From the NCBI GenBank assembly GCA_003013855.2, contig ML058484.1:4761344-4825343 (forward strand): a DNA stretch of 64,000 nt, written 5' to 3'. Below the pieces are notes generated by a model that was not told where the DNA came from, did not search any database, and saw only the letters and a program-made list of their open reading frames with translations. Of the stretch, positions 1 through 10,146 are shown piece after piece (positions within the stretch are counted from its first letter, which is position 1; each line of letters begins with the position of its first letter). The DNA comes from Liriodendron chinense (lineage: Eukaryota; Streptophyta; Magnoliopsida; Magnoliales; Magnoliaceae). The position numbers and the translations under genes were made by a program.

Positions 1-306
1 ACTGCGGATTGAATGCCTACCGTTTAATACTTTTTGGGGACCATAGAATTTTTGGATCAAGCTGAAATTTGTGTTTTCCCTTCATCCAGTTCTGTGTGAC
101 GTTGTGTGACGTTATGAACAGGTTGGATGGTACATAAAAATCACGGTGAGGTTCCAACGGTGGCATCATTAATACCACTGCTTTCTGCAGCGTGGCCCAC
201 TTGAGCCTTGGATCTACCTCATTTTTTGTCTCGTGCCTTAAAATGATATGTTAAAATGGATGGACGGCGTGGATAAAACACATACATCACAGTGGGCCCC
301 ACAGAT
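1..306. mobile_element. Foldback MITE-like repeat, truncated by window edge
   Basis: This is the 3' part of the window's commonest repeat family. It carries the family's internal landmarks (GGATCAAGCTG, a TTTTCCCTTCATCC stretch) and ends in GGATGGACGGCGTGGATAAA...CATACATCAC followed by GTGGGCCCCAC. The end is the reverse complement of the family's other terminus. The left end lies outside the window. No coding capacity is seen. Confidence 0.6.
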
Positions 307-633
307 CCCTGCTAGGGCCAGGGTAGTACAGAATCCGCGTTTTGAGGTCTGAATAATAAATGGATCTGGTCCAACCCCCGGAACAGGCCTGTTTATGACC
401 ACTTACACATAACCATGGTGTACAGGGCTGCAACTTAACTGGACACATAAATGACATGATCCCATCTCCACCATTCATGGCACTTAACTGGTGATCTAGC
501 ACGTTCATCTTGTGGGCCTCATTGCAGATGGTCAAAGATCACAAGCAGGTTCAATTAGATTATGATAACCGTTAAAAAAAAATAGCTGAAAAATTCTGTG
601 AAATAATTAAGAATGTAAAAGACTTCAACTCAA
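307..633. other. Short spacer without a recognisable gene
   Basis: Low-complexity AT-rich DNA between the truncated foldback repeat and the tRNA gene. No coding sequence or structured RNA is seen. Confidence 0.4.
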
Positions 634-705
634 GTGGCTGTAGTTTAGTGGTAAGAATTCTACGTTGTGGCCGTAGAGACCTGGGCTCGAATCCCAGCAG
701 CCACA
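634..705 (+). tRNA. tRNA-His(GTG): tRNA-His (anticodon GTG)
   Basis: A 72-nt intact cloverleaf. The acceptor stem GTGGCTG (634-640) pairs fully with CAGCCAC (698-704), and the discriminator is A705. The anticodon stem CTACG/CGTAG (660-664 and 672-676) closes the seven-base loop TTGTGGC, with GTG at 667-669. The T stem CTGGG/CCCAG encloses a B-box-like GCTCGAATC. A T-rich run right after the gene (TTTTCTTTTTGTTTTT) serves as a Pol III terminator. The sequence is the nuclear plant type, not the plastid trnH type. There is no intron, and no second tRNA is nearby. Confidence 0.96.
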
Positions 706-743
706 TTTTCTTTTTGTTTTTCTTGCGCCCAAGAGGCCCTTGG

Positions 744-1240
744 CGTGGGGCCCACCTTGATGTATGTATTCTATATCTACACTGTCCATTTGTTTTGCCA
801 TATCATTTTAGGACATGAACCCAAAATTGAAGATACCAATTCCCAGTTGGGCCATACCAGTAATGGGCCACGAAAGCTTTGGTTCAGGCTGATATTTGTT
901 TTTTTTTTACCTTGCTTAATGTCTCCTGATCCAAAGGTTGGACAGTGTGTGGATTGAACGGCTACCGTTGAAAACTTCTTTGGGGCTACGGAAGTTTTGG
1001 ATCAAAGTTAATATTTATGTTTTCCTTTCGTCCTTGTCTATGTGACCTTATGATCATGTTGGATGGCAAATAAACATCACGGTTGGCTCTTAAGAAGGTT
1101 TCAACGGTGGGCATTGTTGTTACCACTGTTTCCTGTGGTGCGGTCCACTTGAGCCTTCAATCTGCCACCTTTTTGGCTCATGCCCTGAAATGGTATGTAT
1201 GAATGGATGGACGGCGTGGATAAAACACATATATCACCCC
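744..1240. mobile_element. Foldback MITE-like repeat, near full length
   Basis: It starts with GTGGGGCCCACCTTGATGTA and ends with GGATGGACGGCGTGGATAAA...CACATATATCAC. The two ends are imperfect inverted copies (TIR about 30 bp). The internal order matches the other copies: a GGACATGAACCC block, a GTTTTGGATCAAAG block, and a TTCGTCC/GTTGGATGGCAAATAAACATCACGG block. There is no ORF, as expected of a non-autonomous element. The superfamily is not settled because the target-site duplication is unclear. Confidence 0.65.
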
Positions 1241-1689
1241 CTTTCATGATTGGAACACAGGACGTGGTGCTGACTCAGATACATGCCTCCTCCACTCGTA
1301 GGTTGGATGCTGGGCTACATCACATGCATAGTCTAAAACTCGGTGGGTCAACTTGAAACTCAGCTGAGTCCACTCAACGGCCTTTGAGCGAGTATCATGG
1401 GAATTTGCTAAGAGGGGTGACTCGGTCAGGACTCGACAAGACTCATGTTTGCTTTTAGCGCACCATAAAATAAGGGTGTGTGCTCCTTTGGCCATTTTAA
1501 TTACTAATGCGTTCTCTCCCATGCATCCATTTTCAATTCTATCATTCCTTGTCTTGTCACTTATGTATCTCATCATCTTTCATTTTAGCTCCACTCATCT
1601 TATGAACTTGCTGTTTAACTACCCAACATTTTCTAATGGTCTTATGGCTATCCTATAAAATTTTGCTTCTGTTTGAGTGATACATTTTT
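1241..1689. other. Unassigned intergenic sequence
   Basis: No gene is recognised. The open frames here are short, lack splice-compatible neighbours and resemble no family I know. Confidence 0.4.
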
Positions 1690-1877
1690 TTAAGTCATGC
1701 AACACACCCACCATGATAGCTACACAACGGACCCACACAATTAGTCACATGATGCACCCACCCACTAGTGGGGTTAGTGTGTCTCCTTAGCACTCGAACC
1801 TGAGACTAGCAGGCGTCTTCCAGCTGGGCTAGCAGCTGAAACGCCTAGGCGTCTTCCAGTTAGGCTAGCAGTTTGAG
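1690..1877 (-). mobile_element. tRNA-derived SINE-like copy
   Basis: Read on the minus strand it begins CTGCTAGCCTAACTGGAAGA (A-box-like TAGCCTAACTGG), continues to a B-box-like CAGGTTCGAGTGC, and then to the GTGGGTGCATCATGTGAC body shared with the copies near 11.1, 25.4 and 29.2 kb. A short duplication of the GCGTCTTCCAG segment sits at its head. Assignment rests on similarity among these copies and the Pol III box layout. Confidence 0.5.
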
Positions 1878-1955
1878 TAGTACATGAAAATCACATGAAA
1901 CTCCATAGGCACATCTCCATTTCTTTTATCCAACTTGAATTATGTGGGCAACATC

Positions 1956-2305
1956 CATGGTGTGCCGTAAATGCCATTACGTAAAGGTAACGGTGGCAAC
2001 CATTACACATTATGGTGTTGTAACAACTAGTATAAAAAAAAAAAAAAAAAAAAAAAAAAGACCTGTGACCGTCATTAACGGCCTATTACGCCCCTTATAA
2101 AGGCCGTAACAGCTAGTGAAATTCTTTTACGGGGAAAATATAGGTTTTTCATATTTTTCTTTTCACTATTACGGGGTAGATATAGGTTTTTTGGAATTTT
2201 TTGAATTGAAAAAAAAAAGACCGTAGTGGCTATTACAAAGGCCGTAACAGCCATTACAACCTATATCGTAAAGGTTAGCCACCATTACCGTTACAGAATA
2301 CCTTA
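1956..2305. mobile_element. hAT-like MITE of the CA(A/T)GGT family, with 8-bp TSD
   Basis: The element runs from CATGGTGTGCC to AATACCTTA. It is flanked by GCAACATC (1948-1955) and GCAACATT (2306-2313), an 8-bp target duplication with one mismatch, as hAT elements make. The interior is full of GGCCGTAACAG/CCATTACG inverted motifs and a poly-A tract, and lacks coding capacity. The same terminus and motif style occur at 28,597 and 35,909. Confidence 0.65.
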
Positions 2306-2708
2306 GCAACATTCTTTCAATCTCACCCGCAAGAATATTGACTCAAGATACCAAAGGTGGTCATTTTGCAAAACTCATTGGTAAGCAATCTTAATAAATT
2401 CCTCATTTTCATTCTTGCTATTACCCTTCATATACCCTATTTTAGTCCAACTAATTTTATATCATTTAGATTCTAAAGCACCCCTCCATAAATCAAACTT
2501 TGTGCTTAAACCCTCCCTTGTCTTGTTAATCAAAACCATGTCATATGCAAATAACACATGCCATGGGATCTCTTCCTCAAAATGCCTTGTTAACTCATCC
2601 ATAACCAATGTGAAAAGATATGGGCTCAATGCCGACCCCTAATACAAGTCTACAGTAGTTGGAAACTAACTTGTTTCTCCACTAGTGGTCGTCACAATTG
2701 TTACTACT

Positions 2709-2710
<2 letters not shown>

Positions 2711-2742
<32 letters not shown>
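2711..2742. repeat. (TA)n microsatellite
   Basis: An uninterrupted AT run of about 32 bp inside the decayed RTE LINE. Confidence 0.95.
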
Positions 2743-2746
<4 letters not shown>

Positions 2747-2821
2747 GTGTTAATATATTCTCCTAAGACTCTTTTCTTTCCCAACACCTACCACTCCTTT
2801 CTTTCCCAATACCTACCACGT

Positions 2822-3481
2822 TAAGGGCCCGTTTGGTTGGCATCTAGAAACATATTTCCAGCTTAAAATTTGGATTCCAGTGGAATCTAATTTTAGCTAG
2901 TGTGTTTTGCAACAAAATTCCAGCTAAACAGGATTCCATCTGAAAACCTAAATTGACTAGAATCAGGATTAGTGGGAATGATGTAGGGGACGGGACCATT
3001 TCTACAAAAGGGAAAAGAGGTTGAAGGGAGCATCACTAGGGTGGTGCCCACCTCGATGCATGCGTTGTACATCTATGATGTATGCTTTTCATATCCACGC
3101 AGTCCATCCGTTTTGAGAGCTCAATTAAGGGCATTAGACCAAAAAATGAGGCAAATGTAAATCTCGAGTGGACCACGCCACAAGAAAACAGTGTTGATTG
3201 AACGTCCACCATTCAAAACTTCCTAGGGCCCACTATAATGTCTATTTGCCATCCAACCCAGCCATCTGTCTTGCAGGACTACTATAGGCCATGAATCAAG
3301 TTCTCTAGTGGATCCGAAGCCCAAGTGAGCCATGCCACAAGCAACGATTGGATTTCATAGTTTTCAACCAAACAAGTTTTAGATGGAATCTGAGTTTCCA
3401 CTCCAGTTTCTGCAATTTTGGATTCCAACACTAGAATCTGAATTTTCTCTAGAATCTGGATTCTGCAACCAAACAGGCCCT
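2822..3481. mobile_element. MITE with GGGCCCGTTTGG ends, inserted in an RTE LINE
   Basis: The left end GGGCCCGTTTGGTTGG and right end CAACCAAACAGGCCCT are inverted copies. Subterminal GGATTCCAG/CTAGAATCTGGATT blocks are also inverted. A partial copy of the foldback family (about 3035-3340, starting CCCACCTCGATGCATGCG) lies inside it. No ORF is present. The termini resemble Tourist-type MITEs, but no clean TTA/TAA duplication is visible, so the superfamily is uncertain. Confidence 0.6.
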
Positions 3482-3647
3482 ACCTCTTCAAGAACAACCT
3501 ATCATATGCTTTCTCTAAGTCCATAAAGACCATTTGGAGATCCTTCCTCATTTCCTTATATTTTGGGTCAAATCAATTAAAGACTCATCATGAAAAGTAA
3601 CCGTTGAATTGGAGTTTCATTTCTTTTTAATCAGCTTTCTTTTTGTC

Positions 3648-4140
3648 TCTTTTTTTTTTTTTGTAAGTGATAATATAACGAATTTTATTAAAAGAAAAGG
3701 CTAGGAACCAAAGAATACGAAGAAAAAACAAAACAACAGATTTATAACTATAACCAACTAGCTGGAAACTGATTAGCACCCAGAATATTAATTGCACGAG
3801 CTCATTCTGTAATATTCTGTTTTGCCCGAGTGAGAGCTTCCATCAGACAGCCCCTATGATTTTTGAAACCACAGACTATTTCTCTCCATCCATATTCCCC
3901 AAAGACCTGCTAATAAACATAGATGCCAAATTCATCTCCCATCTTTACTTTTACCCCTTCCATGCCAAGCCAAAATAAAGTGATCTACCCAACTTGGATG
4001 CACCCATAGGACTCCAAAAAGAATGAGAAAATCAATCCAAATGTTTAATGCAAAAGAACAATGGATGAATAAGTGATCAACCGACTCCTCTATGTTATAG
4101 CATAATAAGCACAAATTTAGGATTATCATGCGGTGCCTCT
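3648..4140 (-). mobile_element. 5'-truncated L1-type LINE tail
   Basis: The minus strand encodes the RT zinc-binding (zf-RVT) end of an L1 ORF2: DSLQRHRMIILNLCLLCY, then ESVDHLFIHCSFALNIW. The run of T at 3648-3661 is the element's poly-A tail read from the other strand. Most of ORF2 is missing. Only the C-terminal part of a dead copy remains. Confidence 0.7.
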
Positions 4141-4193
4141 GAAGACTGTCAACTGAAAGCTAAGGTGATTGCAATCAATTCTTTTTCATTGAC

Positions 4194-4740
4194 TTTTTTT
4201 TTTTTTTTTGAAGAGCTATGAGTAATTTTATTAGATAGCAGTCAGACAAATTGTAAGGCTGAAAGGATACAAAAACACATCAAAGACCAAAAAGGAACAT
4301 GCTACATTGCCATCCACATTGATGAATATTCGAAGCCCATTCTCAAACGTCCCTCTGACTACAAAAATATTTGATCCAAGGAATTGAGTTTGTTGTCAAA
4401 GCAACACGCATTACGTTTGCCCCATATATTCCACATGCAAGCTAGAAGGCTCAATCTCCAAAGAATAAGATTTTCTTTGGACATGGATTCCACGCCATTC
4501 CTGACTAAGGTTTGGAACTGATGATGGCATAACCCAATGTATTTGAAAAAGGTGCAAAATATGGCTCCAAAGGTGATTGGCGAATTGACAATGGATTAAT
4601 AGATGATCCACAGATTCTGCATCTCACATACATAGGAGGCATATGTTTGGAAGGATCATTCCCCGTTTCTGAAGATTGTCAACTTGAAAGTAACATTATT
4701 GCAAATTGGAGTTGGGTCCCTCGATATGAATGCTAAGGTG
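4194..4740 (-). mobile_element. Second 5'-truncated L1-type LINE tail
   Basis: The minus strand encodes DNLQKRGMILPNICLLCM (about 4685-4630), then a frame-shifted VDHLLIHCQFANHLW. A T run at 4194-4209 marks the poly-A tail. It lies head to tail with the preceding fragment and is of the same type, but diverged enough to be a separate insertion. Confidence 0.65.
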
Positions 4741-4748
4741 ACTGCAAT

Positions 4749-4754
4749 TTTATT
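4749..4754 (-). terminator. Possible poly(A) signal of the SHG1-like gene
   Basis: AATAAA on the minus strand, about 370 nt downstream of the TAA stop at 5125-5123 and just before the LINE tails. It is the nearest exact signal seen. Plant signals are loose, so this is tentative. Confidence 0.3.
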
Positions 4755-5122
4755 ATTCCACTTCATTAAACTGATTCTTGCAATTTAATACAATTATGCA
4801 TACAAACACAGCTCAAAATAATCTCACCATTTCTCGCACCACCCAGAATAAGATGCCCAATACAGTCTACTTCATCCATCACCATGATGTTTCAACCTGA
4901 GAATGACACACTAGTTAAACTCGGTCGAAACAATCAGTTCCTTCAATTAAATATATACAACCCTACTACAATACATACTAGCTCAATTAGCTCCAACATT
5001 TTGTGTTTTAAAATTCACTACTTCATGGTTTATAGGAGACTTTCTAATGTCCCACCAATGAGAACAGAAAACTATTCATTGATTTTCAGCTAAGGAAAAC
5101 CCAACAAATCAGAACCATAGAT

Positions 5123-7798
5123 TTATGTGTTGTGATTGGATGTAGTAGCCGTACCAGAATCTTCCAGAGCAGCTGGAGCATCACTGCATCCATTTGCAGC
5201 TTCCACTGCTCCTTGTGTGCTTATCTCGCTGTAGGTCCTCTTCTTAGATGAAGAATCCGAATTCTCTTTCTCTTTCTCTTTCTCTTTCTCTTTCTCCGGC
5301 TGTCGTGCATCACCATTTGAAGAAGGAAACAAGGGGAGCTCCAGACCACTCAATCTACAGTACACTTTCTCAACGGTTTCACTGATCTCCTTTCCCAACC
5401 CATTATCGTCTAGAATCAACTCCCAAACTGATTTGGAGGCCTTCTCAAGCACTGGAGTTCTGCACCACCAGAGCATGAAAAAATGCCAATAAGAACTGCT
5501 GCAACCAAACAGTCATTTTGAAATGTCTAGAATGTGGTTTTATCACAGGATAAGAATTTTATTACATGTAGTTTTTTAATGAAGAGAACAATGCGTTTTT
5601 TAAGAAAGAACCTACGGCAATGCCAATCTTTCCAAACTAATGAAATCATCATCATCACACAGGCCTTATCCCAATTAATTGGGGTCGGCCGCATGAATCC
5701 TATTCCGTCATTCCACTCTATCAAGGGCCAAAAACGCCCCAGCATAAGTTTGGAATGTCATATTGTTCAGATTCATGATGGAAGTAATGTCATAAGTTTA
5801 ACACTGGCTGCCAACCTAACACAACCTGCTTCCTTTATCCAGGCTGGGGACGGGCAATGAGAGCACAAAATTCCCACAGGCGGCATGCAATAGACTATTA
5901 CATAAATTGATTACAATCAAGGGCTGTTTAATAGTCTAATACGTATGTTGATTATAATCAACGAGTTTTCCAAAATAATAAAACACAAATGAATTTTCAA
6001 ATGATCTGGACGACACTATTTGCATAAAATACAATCAAAGTTATGAACTACAAAAAAAAAAAAAAAAAAAGAACAATGAAACATTTCTTTTTATCTTTTC
6101 CTTTTCTTCTTCTTCTTCTTTTTGAAAGATTACTTACATATAAAGAATGAGAGAATTGCCTCATTTTTATGAAAGAATCGATGGTAGAGATTTTTCAAAA
6201 AACAAATGTTGTGATTTTCAAATGATCGGACGATCTTGTATCATTAATGAATGTAAAATTCTGCCATTGCATGGTCAGATTAATAATCTCATCTGAGAAA
6301 TAGAATTCTCTCACTATGACAGAAGGCATATTCCTTCTGTAGAATTTACAAAATGATGAAACAACAAAAAATGGGTTCCAATAATCTCAGCACTACGCAT
6401 GATTCACATGTATGTGAGGACATGATTGTACAAGTACTGCTGCCACAACTTACTCGAGTTCCCGGCGAAGTGCATCAAAAAGTTCCCTCTTAGTCTGTCT
6501 CTCTGCACCAGGAGTGTTAAGAACCTTACTCTGCTCCACCATTGTGATTGTGTTATTCTTCAACTCTTCCTACACCCAAAAAAAAAAAAAAAAAAACCAT
6601 CAATTCAAAACATGTAGATTGCAGAATGATATGAGATCTTGCTTTGCCCTACAAAAATGAAGTGGTCATATTTCTACCTAGCAAATTTTGGAGTCAGTCA
6701 TGGATGGCTGTGGCAGTTCCAAGAGTGGTGTTTGCATGGGTAGGATTTTATTGAGCACCTCAGGATGGGTCCCATGTTTTTTAAAGAATAAGGGACTGAA
6801 TTTTGCCACTGCCACTTCATAAAATGGATTTGAGATCCTTTTCTAAGAAGTTCACTACGCTGCTTGGAACAGTACCCCTTGCATGATCTGATTGTCATCA
6901 TCATAGAGATTTGAATGGCACATAGTGTGGTCAAATTTGGATAACGACTTTTTTATTTGAAATGGTATCTTTGAAAGAAGAGGAAATGAGGGGGTAGTCA
7001 GATACTTGGTGCTTTCGTTGTTGACACTATTTAATTTATGGAAGGCATCTCTTACAAATGGCGGAAAGAACTTAACCACAATTTGGTTCAAAACAGACCA
7101 GTCTGGGGGATCGGATCTAACAGAAGTGTATCACCCAATCAACTTTAGAATTACATTGTGAATAAATGTGCAAATCAGCACAAAATCCATTTTTCCTTTT
7201 CAATTCGTATAGGCAAGATAAATTAAGAGCAACAATGCTGATGGTAATGCACAAACCATCTTTCATAATGAAGGAATGAGCAGACATATCCATCCACAAT
7301 AATCTCTTTTAAACAGATAATGTCATTTGGAACAAACTACGCTTCATGCTGGCAATGAAAGCAGGGACCACAGAAAATTCAACCATTGATGGTCTTATTA
7401 GCAAATAATGTAATGATTGGAACTGAGAGAAATTGCCATTGGCTGAAATGACCATAGTGCTCAATACAGCAACTTGCCCCACAGTGGTCAATTGCCATTT
7501 TGAGCTGATTTGATGGACTTTCATGGGTATTCCGGACTTCCCAAACAAAAACCTATTTCAAACGATGTGGGCACTGTTAATTTAGGGCATAAGACATTTG
7601 CGTCCTTTCCAAACTGGGCGAAGAGAAAAAAAAAAAAAAAAAAAGAAGAAGAAGAAGAAGAAGAAGAAGAAGGCTTGGCGTTGAGGTACTTACATTTGCT
7701 TTTAGCTGATTGATTATCTTCAATCTGATGGCATCAATGGTGCCATCATTCATTAGTGATTCTAGCACGTCCTCAGGCGTTACCACGGAAGAACCCAT
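5123..7798 (-). CDS. SHG1/BOD1-like COMPASS-associated protein (3 exons)
   Basis: Coding exons on the minus strand are 7798-7694, 6569-6454 and 5459-5123. They total 558 nt, giving 185 residues, with GT-AG borders and phases that agree. The signature lies at residues 8-115. PEDV at 8-11 and AIRLKIINQLKANEEL at 23-38 are followed by an NTPGAE motif (53-58) and a helical stretch ending near VYCRL. This matches the plant SHG1-like family (yeast Shg1 is a Set1/COMPASS subunit, animal BOD1 is related), recalled without a search. A Lys-Glu dipeptide run (residues 129-139) and a Ser/Thr-rich tail follow. The tail is probably disordered. The start is the first ATG giving the family's N-terminus. The frame stays open 22 codons further up, so a longer N-terminus is possible. 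Intron 2 holds an RTE LINE end. A nuclear role in histone H3K4 methylation is inferred from the family only. Confidence 0.75.
5268..5298. repeat. CTTTCT hexanucleotide repeat within coding exon
   Basis: Five or so TTTCTC units on the plus strand encode the Lys-Glu run of the SHG1-like protein. The repeat keeps the frame because its unit is six bases. Confidence 0.8.
5640..5745 (-). mobile_element. 3' end remnant of an RTE LINE
   Basis: It contains CATCATCATC, then GGCCTTATCCCAATTAATTG and GGGTCGGCCGCATGAATCC. On the minus strand this is the typical RTE 3' terminus (GGGATAAGG...GATGATGATG). It lies in intron 2 (6453-5460) of the SHG1-like gene. A shorter remnant of the same end is at 8636-8670. 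Confidence 0.6.
7645..7671. repeat. (GAA)n microsatellite after a poly-A run
   Basis: An A run followed by about nine GAA units, just downstream (minus strand) of the donor of SHG1-like coding exon 1. It may have grown in the intron. Confidence 0.9.
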
Positions 7799-7827
7799 CA
7801 AACTCTCTTCAACTTTTCCTGACTTCT

Positions 7828-7854
7828 TTACCTCAAAATATATGCGAAAAGCAT
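7828..7854 (-). promoter_or_regulatory. Possible uORF upstream of the SHG1-like start codon
   Basis: ATG at 7854-7852 opens an 8-codon frame that stops with TAA at 7830-7828, 29 nt before the main ATG (7798) and out of frame with it. It would be in the mRNA if the leader is spliced to the acceptor AG at 7870-7869. That acceptor is a guess. Confidence 0.3.
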
Positions 7855-7868
7855 GCTCAATATTTCAC

Positions 7869-9954
7869 CTACAATGGGAGTTGGTAGGCAACAGATCAAT
7901 AATACGAATGGTCATTTTTCAAATAACAAAAACCAGTATTCTACAAAAGAATAATAATAATGGTGCATAACATAATAAAGAAGTGATGGCAGACATCTTG
8001 TGTGTGCATACAGTTCAAAAATTCAAAAAACCAACTTCGATAGAATCGATGGACTTTATGCATAATTGAAATATGGTAAAAAACTAATTGCCCCTACCTT
8101 TTACGGGAGTTCCAGGATAAACATTTTTTCTCCCCATTTAAATCAGTTAAAAACGAGTCTGCTAAGTGAATCAACTCAAAAGGGTTACTTGACTCAAAAT
8201 GTTAACCAGGTTGACTAGGAGAATTTCCTGTCAACTTGACAAGTCCTATAACTATGGTGTGACAATTAGTAATACATAGTTAAAACACCACAACAATCCA
8301 CAAGTTGTCAAAGCTATGGGAAAACATGAAGTAGAGACAATGTACTAGCATGGAGAACAGAGACAATGACGACAGAGGTAAGAAGATACAAGAAGAAAGA
8401 ATCGATAAAGTGAAATGATTTTTTATTATTATTGAGACATGAAGGTTACGTCTCCGGTGTACTGAATCAGCACAGAGTGTTTGTTGCCCAATTCCTGAAG
8501 CGAAGTAGGTGGGCCGGTGGATCCATATCATCCTTGTACTGGGCTCTATCAATGGATTGACCACTGGTTGAAAATCACATGGAACAGGCTCTCCCACCCA
8601 TGAGACTGGTGTCTTCCAAGTGGAAAATAGAAATCATCATCATCTAAGCCTTATCCCAACTAAGTGGATGATAGAAATAGAAATGGTTAATGGTCAACCT
8701 TCAACATGAAAATCTGGTGTCTAGAATAATCTGCTTAGTGTCAGTTTCAACTGCAGGCCATCTACTGACAGGACCAATTAGATGGACGGTCCACCTATTG
8801 TGTGTCAGGGATTGAGAAGTGTGCCTCGCTGTTGCATTACAAGACCAGAGGTTGTGTCCTCAAACACCAGCACACAACTATTGTCAGGAGAACAGCACCA
8901 TGGCTGCTCACAACAGTAGCGATCTGTATTCTACTCTCACCAGATGAACCCCACAGTGTATCTACCCATCATACCAAAGTTAAGTCCAGCCAAACCATCC
9001 AGTGCGCCGCACATGAATCTCAAGCACAAGGGTTAAAATCGGCATATTGGGTGTCGTTGTTGTCCATGACTGATACCCAATACATATCAGACGATATGCT
9101 AGTACAAAACAAAAAAAAAAAAAAAACCCGCCACAAAATTCAACCAAACATGTTAATAAGCTTCTGTAATAAATGCTTATCTGCATCAAATATGTTATTT
9201 AAAAAGTGAATCTGGATTAGTGGTGCGACTCGTTCATATCGTTGGGAACCAGAACAGAGTATCAGGTGATATGTATCAGTTTCAGACGATACTCCAAGCC
9301 CCTTAAGAACGTGGAACTCAGTCAATCTTTTCAGCTGCCCTTTTTTTTTTCATGCACGTATGACCCACACGCGACAGGACTGAGTGGGGCAGCACCAGGT
9401 GAACAAACCGGATCTAGCACATGCGTGTGGCGCATGGTGACAATCATACAATTTCTCTTCTTGTTATAGGCATTTTGACTAATATTGCCAAGATTTGAAA
9501 ATATCAAAATATTTTCACCGGAAATTTATGAAACAAAATTACGCGAGATTTCAAAATATTCGGCAGCTTTAAATTTCTCACTATTTTATTGCGAAATTAA
9601 CATGATTTTAATGAAACAAAAATTAGAAGTTTAGATTAATTCATTTAGACCCATATTTTAAATGTTTGAAATTATTTATTAATTAATAATAACTATCTCC
9701 AAGAGGTCGTTTGGATCGTTTCGATGCCTGTAAGTTCTTACAGGTGGAGTTTGAGGGAAGAAATTCACATGCTTGTAAGTCACTTCTGCCATGGAATTTC
9801 CCTGGGGCTGGGGCGAGAAGTGACTTACAGGCCAACCTTCTAATTTTTCAAAAAGAGGAGACGAGAAGGAAACGCACCTTTGTGCTTTCTTGAACTGTGA
9901 CGGATCAAGGGTACAGCCCACCAGATGGACGGTGCAGAGAGATACGTACGTGGG
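7869..9954 (-). other. Putative 5'-leader intron of the SHG1-like gene
   Basis: No coding exon is recognised here. The stretch holds dispersed repeat fragments, an RTE LINE end at 8636-8670, poly-A runs, AT-rich DNA at 9470-9700 and a perfect hairpin at 9775-9828. Reading it as an intron depends on the leader exon near 10.0 kb, which is itself inferred. Confidence 0.35.
9775..9828. repeat. Perfect 13-bp inverted repeat (hairpin)
   Basis: GTAAGTCACTTCT (9775-9787) and AGAAGTGACTTAC (9816-9828) are exact reverse complements with a 28-nt loop. The copy is about 130 bp inside the putative leader intron. It may be the core of a small foldback element. Confidence 0.6.
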
Positions 9955-10115
9955 TTTGGAGAATGAGAATCCGGCGATTTCGAGAGAAGGAGAAGGGTTT
10001 CCTGCAGGAAGGAGCTAGGGTTTCTGAAATATGAAGCCCTCGTCTTTTTTTCTCCTTTCCTTTCCCGATCTTGGTTTCTTTGGGTTCTGAGAAGAGACGG
10101 GATCGCCTGCGAAGG
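9955..10115 (-). promoter_or_regulatory. Probable 5' leader exon of the SHG1-like gene
   Basis: On the minus strand this stretch is ATG-free and pyrimidine-rich. It carries the AAACCCTAG telo-box-like motif common in plant leaders, and ends at a good donor (CCCAC|GTACGT). It is the only such leader-like stretch between the SHG1-like coding exons and the next repeat block. The plus-strand alternative has no recognisable gene downstream. Confidence 0.4.
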
Positions 10116-10146
10116 GGAGCGGGTTAGGTGCGCCCCCGTCGAATTA

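Larger units (their letters stand above)
2315..3640 (-). mobile_element. RTE-type LINE reverse transcriptase fragment, interrupted
   Basis: On the minus strand, 3640-3482 encodes a decayed DLxMVFMDLEKAYDR-like RT block. About 2700-2400 encodes YLFTLVMDELTRHFEEEIPW, then LFAYDMVLI, where the family's catalytic FADD is changed to FAYD. The order is that of a plant RTE-clade LINE. Stops (for example after LESK) and the Asp-to-Tyr change show it is dead. A MITE (2822-3481) and a TA microsatellite split it. The fragment lacks its endonuclease half. Confidence 0.65.

Noticed and set aside
1956..2305. Possible second tRNA or structured RNA because of strong inverted motifs
   Set aside because: Clear transposon borders (terminal inverted ends with an 8-bp duplication) explain the structure. 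There is no cloverleaf.
8280..8597. Minus-strand open frame of 105 codons between the SHG1-like exons and its leader
   Set aside because: Odd composition, no recognisable family and no matching splice sites. It lies in a probable leader intron made of repeat-type sequence.
8802..9209. Plus-strand open frame of 135 codons
   Set aside because: It runs through dispersed repeat sequence and a poly-A tract that gives a Lys run. No similarity or codon signal supports a gene.
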